A stretch of 64,000 nucleotides of DNA from the NCBI GenBank assembly GCA_030549495.1, contig JAUIRK010000061.1, forward strand, positions 336,972 to 400,971, read 5' to 3'. A program made the position numbers and the translations under genes. The notes below the pieces were generated by a model. That model was given only the letters and a program-made list of their open reading frames with translations. It was not told the origin of the DNA and ran no database searches. This DNA comes from Nectonema munidae. Lineage: Eukaryota; Nematomorpha; Nectonematoida; Nectonematidae. Below, piece by piece: positions 49,176-61,060 of the stretch (within the stretch, counting starts at the first letter, position 1; each line of letters begins with the position of its first letter).

Positions 49176-49183
49176 TTCATATG

Positions 49184-49536
49184 TATGTACTTTGGAATTT
49201 TATGTTTAATTAAGGGATTGTGATGTAAGGTGTTTAGAGAGTGTTCAATACTTAAACGTCTTCGGTGAATATAGCTTTGAAAACTCTTCACGTTACAGGT
49301 TTACATTTAAAAATAACTAAGAAGAATTTATTATGGAAATACAAATTATAAAATACATGTTACAAAACACCCATACATGGTGTGGTATATACATGTAAAG
49401 ACAATTAATATAAATATCACATTGCACAAAAACAAAACTAAAAAAAAGAAATAGTTATTTGAAAAAAGTTTCTAGGAAACGCTTGAATCTACAACTACCT
49501 TTTTTTTTAAAATAAAAATAATCAAAGACGCAGAAC
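49184..49536. other. AT-rich DNA right of the array
   Basis: No recognised coding or repeat content; noncoding flank between the hAT element and a degenerate MITE. Confidence 0.45.
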
Positions 49537-49768
49537 CATTGACGGATCCAATGGTGCTGCCTAGCCCCCTTCCCCTCCCCCATGGAATGAAGCCTCAAAA
49601 GAAGAAGATGACGATGGTGGTGATGATGATATCGCTTTAAAAATTGGTTTTTGTTAAGAAATGTTGACGGAGACGATGATGACAGACAACTTCTGAACTT
49701 TAAAAAAGCAATAAAATTAATTTTTTAAATTAGCTCCCTCCTATAGTCGATTTCTTGATTCGCCACTC
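49537..49768. repeat. degenerate hAT-type MITE
   Basis: The left edge CATTGACGGATCCA resembles CAGTGGCGGATCCA of the hAT at 8130, followed by a C-rich CTAGCCCCCTTCCCC tract. The right edge TTGATTCGCCACTC inverts to GAGTGGCGAATCAA. A GATGATGATG microsatellite lies inside. No clear target duplication. Confidence 0.5.
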
Positions 49769-50363
49769 CACAGTACACACATTTATGAATGAAAACAAGA
49801 ATAACTTATTGTTACATTTATTATCAAATTCAGAATTTTAAACAGATTGGATTTACTAAACTTCAAATACAAAAAACAATAGAATTAATAATTTAAATAT
49901 TTATTATACCAACAATTATTTTAGCATTTCAAATTTTTTAGTTAGATTTTCTTTAATTTAAATGTATTTTATTAAATTAGAATAAATAATTTAAAATAAT
50001 TTGTTTTTTTTTCAACACTTTTGTTCTATTATTACCTCATTTAAGAAAAATAAATCTGAGAGGTTTAATTGATATAATTTTATGGCATTGAGCGAGAAAA
50101 ATGCGTTGGGTTGTGCAACGAGTTAAAGTTCATCGCTCACTTAGTAAATATGACATCACCTGTGCTAGCAGTTGCACTTGCATAGAAAGCGTGATGATGA
50201 CGAAAAATGTCCCTGTTCAAGATGCGTGCTTGCAAAATGAAGAAAAGGCGGCAGGATCAAAGTGTTAGAGAGAGCCCATTGATTGTAGCAAGAGTGCCAC
50301 GATTAGTCCCGTGCGACGATTCGCCTGGAACCGAGTATTATCGTCCAATTGCTTAGTTAATAA

Positions 50364-50386
50364 ATGGATCCTTGCTGTTCAAATTC
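50364..50386 (+). CDS. candidate first coding exon of a host gene
   Basis: ATGGATCCTTGCTGTTCAAA (MDPCCSNS) runs to a donor TTC|GTAAGT, a perfect consensus. It is preceded by about 270 bases (50090-50363) of unusually balanced base composition for this window, with no TE motif, that could be a 5' UTR and promoter. The next 270 bases are AT-rich like an intron, and then the nested transposons start. No downstream exon is identified, so this is only a suggestion. Confidence 0.25.
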
Positions 50387-51249
50387 GTAAGTTTTTTAAG
50401 TTTTATGCTAGTCATGTACCGTCAAATTTTAATTAAAATAAATTATATATCTTTTAATTGTAGATTTTTATAGATATTCAGGGTTAAACGAGGGTTTTTA
50501 GTCAAATAGTGGTCATTTATAGCCCCTGAGAATATTACTACGCAGGTTCCGTCATAGTTCTTTAAAGTGTGTTAATAATTAGATTCTAAACTATAATTCA
50601 GGCATTGATCGTAGGATTTTAGGTCAAATAGGAAATAAAAATGCAAATATGTTTATATAAATATATATGTTACAGTAAAACTGTGAAATTAGAAATTTCA
50701 TGAAATCCATAAATATTTTAGTGATTTCATGAAATCACTGTTTCACTTAGGGATTTCATGAATTCACTAAGATTTTGTATCTTAAAAAACAACATTTAAT
50801 TTTGTAGTCAATATGCATGATAAAAATTTTTTAGTCTAATATAGTTAGTAAATATTTCATTTTTTATTTTCGATAGTTTTTCAAATTTTTTTAATTGCCA
50901 TGTAATTAAATAAACTTTTAAGTCTATCATTTTATTTTCAAAAATTGTTAAATTTATTGATAAAGAATATGAAAAAATTATTTTAAAACAAAGTTTATAT
51001 TTAATTGTATATTTGGGTCTTTAAAGATTGGAATACTTTTATCCTTTATCTATAACAGGATTTTTCTTTTTCTCCCCCTTTTTCTGCTTAGTTCGACTTT
51101 TTTTCAAAAAAATCTCAGCGATCTACTCGAAAAATATATAAAGGAGTGGCAATTTTTTTGAATTAAAACACGTAAAATTTTTATTAAAGCGATAATGAAG
51201 ATAATATTGCACGAAAAATTAAAACTATGACCTGAAAAAAAATAAAAAA

Positions 51250-51817
51250 TCAATATTTTTTTGAAAAGACCTGAATTTGCATTTTTTCAACAAGCTTTTC
51301 AATATTTGGATTTTGAGTTGTCAGTGCTATTTTCAAGCAGGAATTCAAATGATCATTTGTCAGTTTTGTTCTGTTTTTAGTTTTAATTATATTCATAATA
51401 GAAAAAGTGGATTCACACAAATATGTGGAACCAAAAAATGCCGAAAAAGTAGCATATATTTTCCAAATACTCGGGTATTTAGTTTTCTGAATATACTTTT
51501 TGAAATCAGATTCTTTCAGCAAAGTTTTCAAAGTTAAGTCGCATTTGAAAGTGATTAGTTCGTCCTCCAAGTCAGCTAGACTCTTGAAATCAAACTTGTT
51601 TTTAAGATTGCTTTTCAATATCAACTTCTTCATGAAAACGATTGGATAAAAAAGTTAAAATGATTTGGAGCTCTTCAAAAGAAGCAAATCGTTTGTTAAA
51701 CACTTTCTGAAGTAAAAATAAACTTTCGAGATATTTTTCAATAGAAACGTTCTTTTTATTTCTGATTTCATCCTTCAGAATTGAAAAGTGTTTGGAGTCT
51801 GTGCTTTTGAGTTGTTT
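51250..51817 (-). pseudogene. hAT-A transposase, C-terminal part
   Basis: This continues the interrupted minus-strand gene on the far side of hAT-B. It reads LIKQLKSTDSKHFSILKDEI, then VSIEKYLESLFLLQKVFNKR, FASFEELQIILTFLSN, a frameshift near 51615, then DLEDELITFKCDLTLKTLL, YPSIWKIYATFSAFFGSTYL, CESTFSIMNIIKTKNRTKLT and LNSCLKIALT. This is the C-terminal dimerisation region. The join between the two halves is exact apart from the target duplication. Confidence 0.88.
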
Positions 51818-51825
51818 GATTAATA

Positions 51826-54800
51826 CGGTGTTTCCCAAAGTGGTCCATATAGACCCCCAGGGGTCAATGTGAATTATTTAGGGGTCTCTGCAGAAAAATA
51901 TTTTGCAGGGGGTCTATAATTTTTAAAAAGGGGTAAACATGCATACCCAGCTATGATTTAATTTAATAAATAGAAAAAACACACAGAAGACAAAAAGATC
52001 ATATTACAAAATGATGAGCGTGCAGTTATATGATGATGAAGAGATTTCAAAAAGTAGACAGTTTCTCATTGTTGTTTTTTCATACATAGAAACACATGTT
52101 GCTTCATCTCATGATGTCAATTTTTCATTTCCTCTTTATACACAGCAAAGATATTTTTTCTTCGTGTCTCAATACATGCTTTGAACTATATTTCTTTGTT
52201 CTGATAATATTAATCCTAATAAAGTAAATGCATTCATTTCTTATTTTTAGTAATTGTTATATAGCTAGCAATTATTCATGTATATAGGGAGAAATTTCAT
52301 AAAATGTGATATAACTTACAAATTTGTCAAAAAAACACAGGACTGTCCAAATAAGGGGATTATAGGCTCGTGCTTTCAAAAAAAAATAAATAAACATATG
52401 CTGTATTACATATTTAAAATGTTTCATCAGTGAAACTTAGTTATTTAGAAATAATATGTTAAAAATATTAAATCTTTTTATATCTTCCTCTACAAATATC
52501 TTGTATACTTATTTGAAGTTTTGATTTTTTTTTGTAAAATCGACATCATGGTTGTTTCCTAGAGCATATGGCTCTGTATATGTGTAGGGTAAATTCTAAA
52601 TATAGACTAATTTTCGCACGTTCCTGCTAAAAAGCATGATATAGATTGCTAAAATTATTAACTTTTTTGCAATTTTATAATTTAGTTGTATTTTAAAGTT
52701 TTTTTAGTAGCGTCAAAAGTTTTGTATTTATTTTATATTTTTTAATAAGGAATAGATTTAAAATTCCATGCAATCCTTTGCTTTTTATACAAAAATTATC
52801 TATGTCTTTTTGAAGATAATTTGCATAGTCTTTATAGAAATACACAAAAATCGAACCATTTTTGCATCTAAACTCGTATCAAAAAAGGGGACTATATGCT
52901 TTTAATAGAAACTATATGTATAATTATAATACGCTTTTCATTTTTTGTAAGGGTCTTGGTTTTAAAGATTTATTACTTTTTTCTCTGGAATCACATTTTG
53001 TTATTTTTTTAATTTTCATGTATTTTAATATATAACTTTGTTGAAAATGGCTGAACAAAAAAAAAATGTAGGCAGTACCGCATCGAATACCTTAAATATG
53101 GCTTTGTATCGTCTCCTTCAGATATTCACTTACCAATGTGTCTTGTATGTAGCAAAGTATTTAGGAACGATTCAATGAAGCCATCCAAACTTAAGGATCA
53201 TTTGAGCAGATGTCATCCTGAAAAAATGAATTGCGATCTCTTGTACTTTCGAACTTTGAAAGAAAAATTCTTCAAAAGAGTTACATTGGATAAGATGTTT
53301 GCTACAAACTCAATGAAAGAAGATGATGGCCTACGGGCATAGTATAATATTGCAATGCTAATAGCAAAATCTGGAAAAAATCATACCATTGGAGAAAAAT
53401 TAATCCTGCCTGCCGTTGAAGAGATTTTAACAACTGTTTTACATCTATCTCCACATGATGTACTCAAAAAATTCCATTAAGCAACAACACAGTTCAAAGA
53501 CGTATTGATGAAATGAGATTGAGATTGAGAGTTGCAAACAAATAAATTTTCGATCCAATTGGACGAATCTGTTTTGCCAAACAATGAAGCACTTTTGTTG
53601 GCTTATGCTCGTTTCATCCTCAACGAAAAGGTGTGTGAAGAATTGCTTTTTGCTGAGAGTTTGACAAAAGACACTAATGGTAAAACAATATTTAATGTTC
53701 TGGAAAACTTTTGCTTTCAAAAATCAATTCCATTATCAAACATTTTAGCAGCAGTTGTAGATGGAGCATCATCCATGTTTGGACGGTATCGTGGTTTCAT
53801 AAGTCATTTAAAACGAAGTGTGCCTGACGTAGTAGATTATTTTCTCAACTCTGCCAAGAAAATAACGAAGACTACAATGTGTTACTACTTGGTTATACTG
53901 AGGTAAGATGGTTTTCAAAAGGACTTTGTTTGACAAGATTTTTTCCTCTTTTTGATACTATTTTGGACTTTTTAAATGCTAAAGATCCCGTTCTCAAAGA
54001 TAACCTCATTAAATTCAAAGCAGATATTGCTTATTTAATTGATTTGTACACGAAGTTTAATGATATTAACTTACAATTACAAGGAGATGATCTGAATTTA
54101 ATCAAAACAAAGTCTATTCTTCAAACTTTTCTTGGTAAAATCAAATTGATGAAACAAAATATTGGAAGGCACCAACTTTCTCAGTTTCCGAATTTATCAT
54201 CAACACGTGTTAAAGATGATGACTTATCAATATACATAGAGCATTTAAATGCTCTTTATGAAGATTTTAGAAGTAGATTTGATGATATTTTAACTATGAA
54301 TATTCCTCATTGGCTGATAAATCCGTTTGATGATTTACAAGTGGAAGACCCTTCATTACAAGAAGAATTAATTGAAGTTCGCTGTAACGAAGAGCTCAAG
54401 GTGCTTTTTAAAAAAGGATATCACAAGTTTTGGCTCCAAAAAAAAATTTCTTCTATCTACCCCAGATTATGGGGTATTGTAAATAGACTATTGATTGCTT
54501 TCCCTTCTTCTTATTTAGTGGAAACGGGTTTTAGCGTTGTTACTAATCTTCTCACTAAAAAGCGTAACAGATTGCAAATTAACCAACGTGGAGACTTAAG
54601 ACTGAACCTCACTAAATTAAAACCAAATATTGAGAAACTGCTTGCAAGCCAGCAAACGCATCCTTCACATTAAAATTCTTACTTATTTTTTATTTTGTTG
54701 CAATTTTCTTTCATTTGATTAAAAAACCGATTAAAAAAATTATTTTATTATTTCAAGATAAAAAACATAATTTTAAAAGCACAAAAAAGTATGTCAAAAC

Positions 54801-54909
54801 AGTTGAAACTCTACTTTTAAACAAAGTTAATCATATTGGAACAAGGGGTCGATGGTAGCAAAAAAAATTATGAAGGGGTCAAAAGATTAATAAAGTTTGG
54901 GAACCTCTG
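51826..54909 (+). mobile_element. inner hAT element (hAT-B) with 8-bp target duplication
   Basis: The left end CGGTGTTTCCCAAAGTGG (51826) and right end, inverse CAGAGGTTCCCAAACTTTAT (54909), are related inverted repeats, each followed by a GGGGTC motif. The flanks are GATTAATA (51818-51825) and GATTAACA (54910-54917), a 7-of-8 match. It lies inside the hAT-A transposase in opposite orientation. The left 1.2 kb (about 51850-53060) is noncoding AT-rich DNA. Confidence 0.88.
53070..54673 (+). pseudogene. hAT-B transposase (SCAND3/ZBED5-like)
   Basis: Plus-strand order: QYRIEYLKYGFVSSPSDIHL, a BED-type finger MCLVCSKVFRNDS with KLKDHLSRCHPE, then a stop at 53340. AMLIAKSGKNHTIGEKLILP follows. 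At 53532 come FSIQLDESVLPNNEALLLAY (first Asp) and LAAVVDGASSMFGRYRGFIS (second Asp). About 60 residues containing the C-x-x-H block are deleted at about 53835. Frame shifts to RLFSQLCQENNEDYNVLLLG and YTEVRWFSKGLCLTRFFPLF. The long frame to 54673 ends with WLINPFDDLQVEDPSLQEEL, SYLVETGFSVVTNLLTKKRN. A stop, a frameshift and the deletion make it inactive. Confidence 0.9.
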
Positions 54910-55905
54910 GATTAACAGATTCAGCTTTTCATTGAAAGAATTAATATGCCCAAGCATTTCCATTAGTGTTTTTTCCTTTCCTTGAAGTTGGAGATTCAAT
55001 TCATTGAGTTTTTCCGTTATGTCACAGTAAAAAGCTAGATCACAACACCATTCATCATCACTAAGTTCAGGAATTGAAATACTTTTGGTTTCTAAAAATG
55101 TACGAACTTGCGGCAGAAGCTCTCTGAAGCGAATCAAAAATCCAGCACGACTCAACCATCTGACATCAGTATGAAGAAGAAGTTCATTTTTTTCTTCGCC
55201 AGATTCTTCCAATAAAGCCCTAAACTGTCGTTGTGATAAACTTTTTGATCTTATGTAATTGACTGTTTTGAAGGCCACTTCCATTACATGATTGAATTTT
55301 AAAACTTTTGAGCATAAAACTTGATTGTGAATTATACAGTGATAATCAGTAAATTTTGGAAAGCTTTCATCTTTTTTACAAAGAGCGATAAAACCACTTT
55401 TATTACCCACCATCGCTGGAGCTCCATCGATATTCAATGAAACTAACTTATGGAGTGGAAGGTTAGTCGATGAAACAAAAAACTTGAATGAATCATATAT
55501 ATCCTGCCCTCTTGTTCTCTCTTTCATTGGAATGATAGTCAACAGTTCTTCTTTTGTTGACATATCTTCGAAAACCACCCTGATGAATATGCATAACTGT
55601 GCAGTACCAACGAAATCAGTTGACTCATCCAATTGAAGAGAGAACACTACACACTTTTCAATTTTTTTTTATTCGGTCGATATCATCACCAATGTCTTCG
55701 GTCCTTCTCATGATTGTGTTTCTTGACAGTGACATATTTTTAATATTTGTCATAATCTCGGACTTGTTTTTCATATTTTGGAAAAGAACTTCACCAGCTT
55801 CGATAAAAGCTTCTTTAACTATTTCTCCATCATTGAATGAATTATTATTCTTAATCAGAACTTGAGCTACTTTGAAAGAAGCAAGTAGGGCAGATTTTGA
55901 AAAAT
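54910..55905 (-). pseudogene. hAT-A transposase, N-terminal and catalytic part
   Basis: Minus-strand order: ALLASFKVAQVLIKNNNSFN, then EAFIEAGEVLFQNMKNKSEI and SLSRNTIMRRTEDIGDDI, then a frameshift in an A run near 55665. The long frame below 55647 has FSLQLDESTDF (first catalytic Asp), LVSLNIDGAPAMVGNKSGFI (second Asp, DGAP block), DYHCIIHNQVLCSKVL (C-x-x-H), LLLHTDVRWLSRAGFLIRF and EWCCDLAFYCDITEKLNELN to HINSFNEKLNLL. It then runs into the hAT-B terminus. These are the ordered blocks of GTF2IRD2/SCAND3-like hAT transposases. No BED finger was seen upstream. Confidence 0.88.
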
Positions 55906-56703
55906 ATTGTAATTAAATATCACTACAAATAACTTATTTAAAAACAAATTGAATATTTTTTTAAGAATTTTTTTAAAGTAAATAAATAATTAAAACTTTT
56001 TTAAAAAAATTCGTTCATTAAAATTAAAATAAGAATAATTAATACCTGATAAATATTCAAATATATCATTGAAATATTAATTTTCTTTCATATACTTTTT
56101 GATAAATTTCGTTCAGTTTGAACAGTTTGAGAAGTAATTAAGTTTAAAGGTTATCATTTTAATCAAGATTGAAATTTTTCCATAATAGAGCATACTTTTA
56201 AACCTAAAATATTTAAAATTTTGCTCATTTAATTGATAAATATTTGTGTGAAAAATAAAAAATGAAATGAGTATATTCGTTCATCTTGTAGCTACATGTC
56301 TACATGACGAAAACGTATCAGTACTTAGAAAGTCGAATATGTTCTTCAATTAAATCATTATGAAATTTTTTGAAAAAAAATACAAAAAAATTTTTTTAAA
56401 TAAAATTTTCGCTCATATAAAAATTTTCATAAAACATCCCGCGATCTACCTGAAGTCCTTTCACGATCGACTGGTAGATCGCAATGGACGTCTTGGACAT
56501 CTCTGATCTATAGTATATATGTTTATGAATCTACAAACAAACCACTTTCAGCAATTTCATGAAATTACTGAGGGAATATTTCAGTAATTACGTGAGATCC
56601 CTGCAGATCTTAGTGAATTCATAAAATCCCTAAGTGAAACATTGATTTCATGAAATCACTAAAAAATTTTGGGATTTCATGAAATTCCTAATTTCACAGT
56701 TTT

Positions 56704-57103
56704 AATATTTCATTATTCGTATCTTTGTTAGATATATTATATGATTACATTGAATTGCCTTAGTTTCTTTAAATTTCTATCCTGTTATCTCCTTTTTGCA
56801 CGTTCTTCCGACTGGTTTTCTATTTTTTTTGCTAAATAGAACATTTGCCCAGTTGAAGTGAAATATAGTAACTATAAAGGGGCTATAGATTTTTATATTT
56901 TTAATAGATTTAAAATTATGGCAAAATCCATAAAACTTCAGTCATTTGCAGTATTCCTACAAAACCCTCTTAAGAACGATACATTTTTCCATCTTTTTAG
57001 TTTTTTAACTGAATATAATTTGGTTGCCTTTCTTCTTTCCATTAAGCCCCTACTTTCATGCAAATATCTGGAAGGAGAAGGATCTATTTTCCATATTATA
57101 TTG
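56704..57103. other. short AT-rich flank between the nest and the TTAA element
   Basis: No motif recognised; open frames on both strands here (56858-57202, 56938-57231) are chance or read across the G/C run of the TTAA element. Confidence 0.45.
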
Positions 57104-57224
57104 TTAACCCTATTAGTGCTGGGCAAAATTTGTCCGCTCAAGTGCTGGGGGCGTAAAGTGCCCCCCCCCCTATTTTTCTCAGAAATTAATAAGTTTTTAT
57201 AAATATTTTTAATGTTACATATAT

Positions 57225-58170
57225 ATTTCAACTATGCTGAATTCAGTGGTGATGTCCATTTTTTTATCAAAATCAATCAAACCTGTCAAAAAATTGATTT
57301 ATATTTAACAGCTCATCTCAAAAAGGAACTTTTTATTTAAATAATTATATAAAGTTTTTTATGCATGTATACCTATTTTCAAATATGCTGAATTCAGTGG
57401 TGATATTCATTTTTTATGAAAATCAATCAAACCTGTCAAAAAATTGATCTAAATGTGACAGCTCATCTCAAAAAGGAGCTTTTTATCTAAATAAGTATAT
57501 AAAGTTTTTTACACATGTATACCCATTTTCAAATATGCTGAATTCAGTGGTGATATTCATTTTTTATGAAAATCAATCAAACCTGTCAAAAAATTGATCT
57601 AAATGTGACAGCTCATCTCAAAAAGGAGCTTTTTATCTAAATAAGTATATAAAGTTTTTTACACATGTATACCCATTTTCAAATATGCTGAATTCAGTGG
57701 TGATATTTATTTTTTATGAAAATCAATCAAACCTGTCAAAAAATTGATCTAAATGTGACAGTTCATCTCAAAAAGGAACTTTTTATCTAAATAAGTATAT
57801 AAAGTTTTTTACACATGTATACCCATTTTCAAATATGCTGAATTCAGTGCTGATATTCATATTTTATGAAAATCATTCAAACCTGTCAAAAAAGTGATTC
57901 TCAAAAAAGAAACTTCTTATCTAAATAATTATATAATGTTTTTTACACATATACACCCATTTTCAAGCATGCTGAATTCAGCGGTGATATTCATTTTTTT
58001 TTTTATAAAAATCAATTTAAGTTATCAAAGCATTTATTCATATATGACAGCTCATTTTAAAAAGAAACTTTTTATCTAAGTAATAATATAAAGTTTTTTA
58101 CACATATATACCAATTTTTAAGCATGCGTAATTTAGTGGTGATATTCATTTTTTAATTAAAATCAATCAA
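57225..58170. repeat. tandem repeat block 1 in the TTAA element (period about 150 bp)
   Basis: About seven copies, with TGCTGAATTCAGTGGTGAT near 57235, 57386, 57536, 57686, 57836, 57971 and a weaker one near 58123. Copies 2-4 are almost identical and the outer ones diverge. Each has a CAATCAAACCTGTCAAAAA and an ACAGCTCATCTCAAAAAGGA segment. Confidence 0.9.
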
Positions 58171-59459
58171 AACTGTCATCCCAAAAATAAAAGATCAGGC
58201 ACGGTTTTTTGAATTAGAGAATTACGTTTAATAGAAAGTATAGGGAGGTTATGAAGTTTACCGTGTATGGCATTTTACACACATATACCCATTTTCAAGT
58301 AGGCTGTGTTTACTGGTTATATTCCTTTTTTTTTTATAAATATTAGTCAAACCTGACAAAATAATTTAAATATAACAGCACATGTCAAAATTAAAATTTT
58401 AATTCTTTTAAAGTTTTTTATACATTTCAAGTATGCAGAATTTAATGGTGATGTTCATTTTTTATGAAATCAAAATATATAAACATAAGAAATAACTTCA
58501 ACTTGTAGTATTTCTCTGGTAATTATTTTCTTAATTTATTTAATAAATCTAACTTTAGGTGTTTAATTCACTCAAAATATTTCATTCTACAGTAACTTAT
58601 GTAACTCGATAAGACCTCCATCTTTTTGGCTACAAATTCGTTATCGGCTCGTAGTCTCTACATCATATTATAATTTACAGTATGTAATTTTGGTATTCAT
58701 TCTATGATGATCCTTTCTTGGTAGCTCTTTTTTCATTAGAAATTTATATTCTTCAATGTGTGTTCGAAAATTTTTTTATAAGAATAAAATTACTTTTTTT
58801 CTCTCAGGCCTGAATATTTGTCAACCAATCTCATTTCAAAGGTTTTTTTCTGATGAATCATTCGTGATGTTGATTGTTCAATTACAAAAAGTTGTCAACG
58901 TTAAAAAATTATCTCTTTGACACAAAAGGAAAAAGATGGACAAATTCAATTTAAATTAAAAATATCTTGATAGTGACTAAATTCTCACATATTGGCATCT
59001 GTGCCATTTTTGATAAATCTGACCTATTCTAAATTTCCAGATTTCCTACCCATCTTAGCTAAATGTTAACTGTAATCCTAGATGATAAGCTATAGATTTA
59101 AATATTTTTCATTTGTAAAAGAGTAACTTCTTTTTCACAGTCAAAATCTTTCTTGAAACATCTAATATTATATAATTAAACCACTTCCTCATTAGAACAT
59201 TGTAGATCTTCCATTTAGTCAAGATATATATTTTTAATTATTTGTTTTGATCACATGTTCTATTTTCAATTAGTTTTCAACTTGGTTCCTTCTCTCATAC
59301 ATATTTTCAAAAGATTTTATAATACGTTTTATTTTTTTTAATAAATATTTCATACTCAAGATGATTGTAGAAAGTATTATTAGCCAAAATATACAAAAAA
59401 AAAAGTATATTTTTACTATATACCTAATATGCAGCCATTTTTGAAAATTTTTTACAGAA

Positions 59460-61060
59460 CTGATTTTCAGGCATACATTACTAATTCAATTGCCACTTCG
59501 AGATATTTTTTAACCGTATTATCAAAAATCCAGTACAGAAATAAAATAAGCATATTCGATTTGGTATAAAACAGATATTTTATTTTTTTGAAAATATTTT
59601 TGAAGACAGTATCTAGAAGTAAATCTAGAACTGTAAATCTAGAAGAAGAAGCTTTCAGATATTTTAAAACCATAAATGCTAAACCTGAGTCCAAAAATGA
59701 AACCAGAATCTTCCAATTAGGATAAAAACAGATATTTTATTTAAATTTCAAAAATATTTCTGTAGACATTAGACGTAAATCGAAAATTTGATTGACACTT
59801 TCAGACATTTAAAACCTCTAAATGCAAAAAATGATTTCAGAGATAAAAATTATCATGGTCGAATTGGTATAAAAACATATATTTCATGTAAAATTAGAGA
59901 GAATATTTTGGGATATAGTTTTCAGACATAAACTGCAAATTTGATTGACACTAGCAGTAAAACCTCTAAATGCGAAAACTGTGTTCAGAAATGAAATCAT
60001 CATGATCTATTTGCTATAAAAACAAATTTTAGAACTAAACGCAAATTTAATTGAAACTTATATGTATTTTCAATTCAAAATCAAAAATTGAGTCCATAAA
60101 TGAATCTATCATGGTTGATTTGGTATAAAAAATATATTTAATTGTAAAATTTGAATGAATGTTTTTGGAGACAATTTTTAGAAGTAAACCGAAAATTTGA
60201 TTAACACTTATATGTATTTTCACATCCTAAATGCAAAAAATGAGTTCAGAAATGAAAACAGCATGATTGATTTGGTATAAAAACATATATTTCAAGAGAA
60301 TATTTTTGGAGACAATTTTCAGAAGTAAACCGCAAATTTGATTAATACTTATAGGTATTTTCAAATCCTAAATGTAAAAAATGAAAACAGCATGATGGAT
60401 TTGGTATAAAAACAAATATTTCATGTAAAATTAAGAGAATATTTTTGGAGATAGCTTTAAGAAGTAAACCGCAAATTTTAACTGATATTTTAAAACCTCT
60501 AAATGTGAAAAATGAGTTCAGAAATGAAAACAGCATGGTTGATTTGGTATAAAACATATATTTCATTGTAAAATTTGAATTAATGTTTTGGAGATAATTT
60601 TTAGAAGTAAACCGCAAATTTGATTAACACTTATAGGTATTTTCACATCCTAAACGTAAAAAATGAGTCCAGAAATGAAACCAGCATGGCCGATTTAGTA
60701 TAACACATATATTTCATTGTAAAATTTGAATGAATGTTTTTGGAGATAATTTTTAGAAGTAAACCACATATTTGATTAACACTTATAGGTATTTCCAGAT
60801 CCTAAACGTAAAATATTAGTCCAGAAATGAAACCAGCATGGCCGATTTAGTATAACACATATATTTTATGCAAAATGTGAAGGAATGTTTTTGGAGACAA
60901 TTTTCAGAAGTAAACCGCAAATTTGATTAATCTTATAGGTATTTTCAAACCTAAATGTAAAAAATGAGTCCAGAAATGAAAACAGCATGACCGATTTAGT
61001 ATAAAAATATATATTTTATGTAAAATTTGAAGGTATATTTTATTAGATATATTTTTGATC
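59460..61060. repeat. tandem repeat block 2 in the TTAA element (period about 110-152 bp)
   Basis: About eleven diverged copies, marked by TTTGGTATAAAAACATATAT and GAAATGAAAACAGCATG near 59550, 59700, 59845, 59990, 60105, 60250, 60380, 60522, 60673, 60825 and 60975. Copies toward the right are most alike. Short chance frames (59467-59694, 60342-60617 minus) come from the repeat. Confidence 0.88.

Larger units (their letters stand above)
51056..56505 (-). mobile_element. outer hAT element (hAT-A), split by hAT-B
   Basis: The ends read CAGGATTTTTC at 51056 and GGACATCTCTG at 56505 (inverse CAGAGATGTCC). They are flanked by ATCTATAA (51048-51055) and ATCTATAG (56506-56513), matching at 7 of 8. 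A GCGATCTAC motif occurs near both ends (51118 and 56442/56475). It carries a GTF2IRD2/ZBED-like transposase on the minus strand, broken by the 3.1-kb hAT-B. The region 55911-56505 is noncoding. Confidence 0.8.
50677..56703. mobile_element. palindrome-rich MITE split by nested hAT elements
   Basis: The outer arms, 50677-50783 and 56597-56703, are about 107-bp inverted repeats starting AAAACTGTGAAATTAG. Each contains several short perfect palindromes of the type ATTTCATGAAAT spaced by TTTCACTTAGGGA and TCACTAA. Without the inserted hAT (51056-56505) the element would be about 570 bp. I do not recognise the superfamily. No obvious target duplication beyond AT-rich flanks. Confidence 0.8.

Noticed and set aside
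57225..61060. Regular repeats resembling a CRISPR array
   Set aside because: Repeat periods of 110-152 bp with similar whole units and no distinct spacers, in a eukaryotic transposon.
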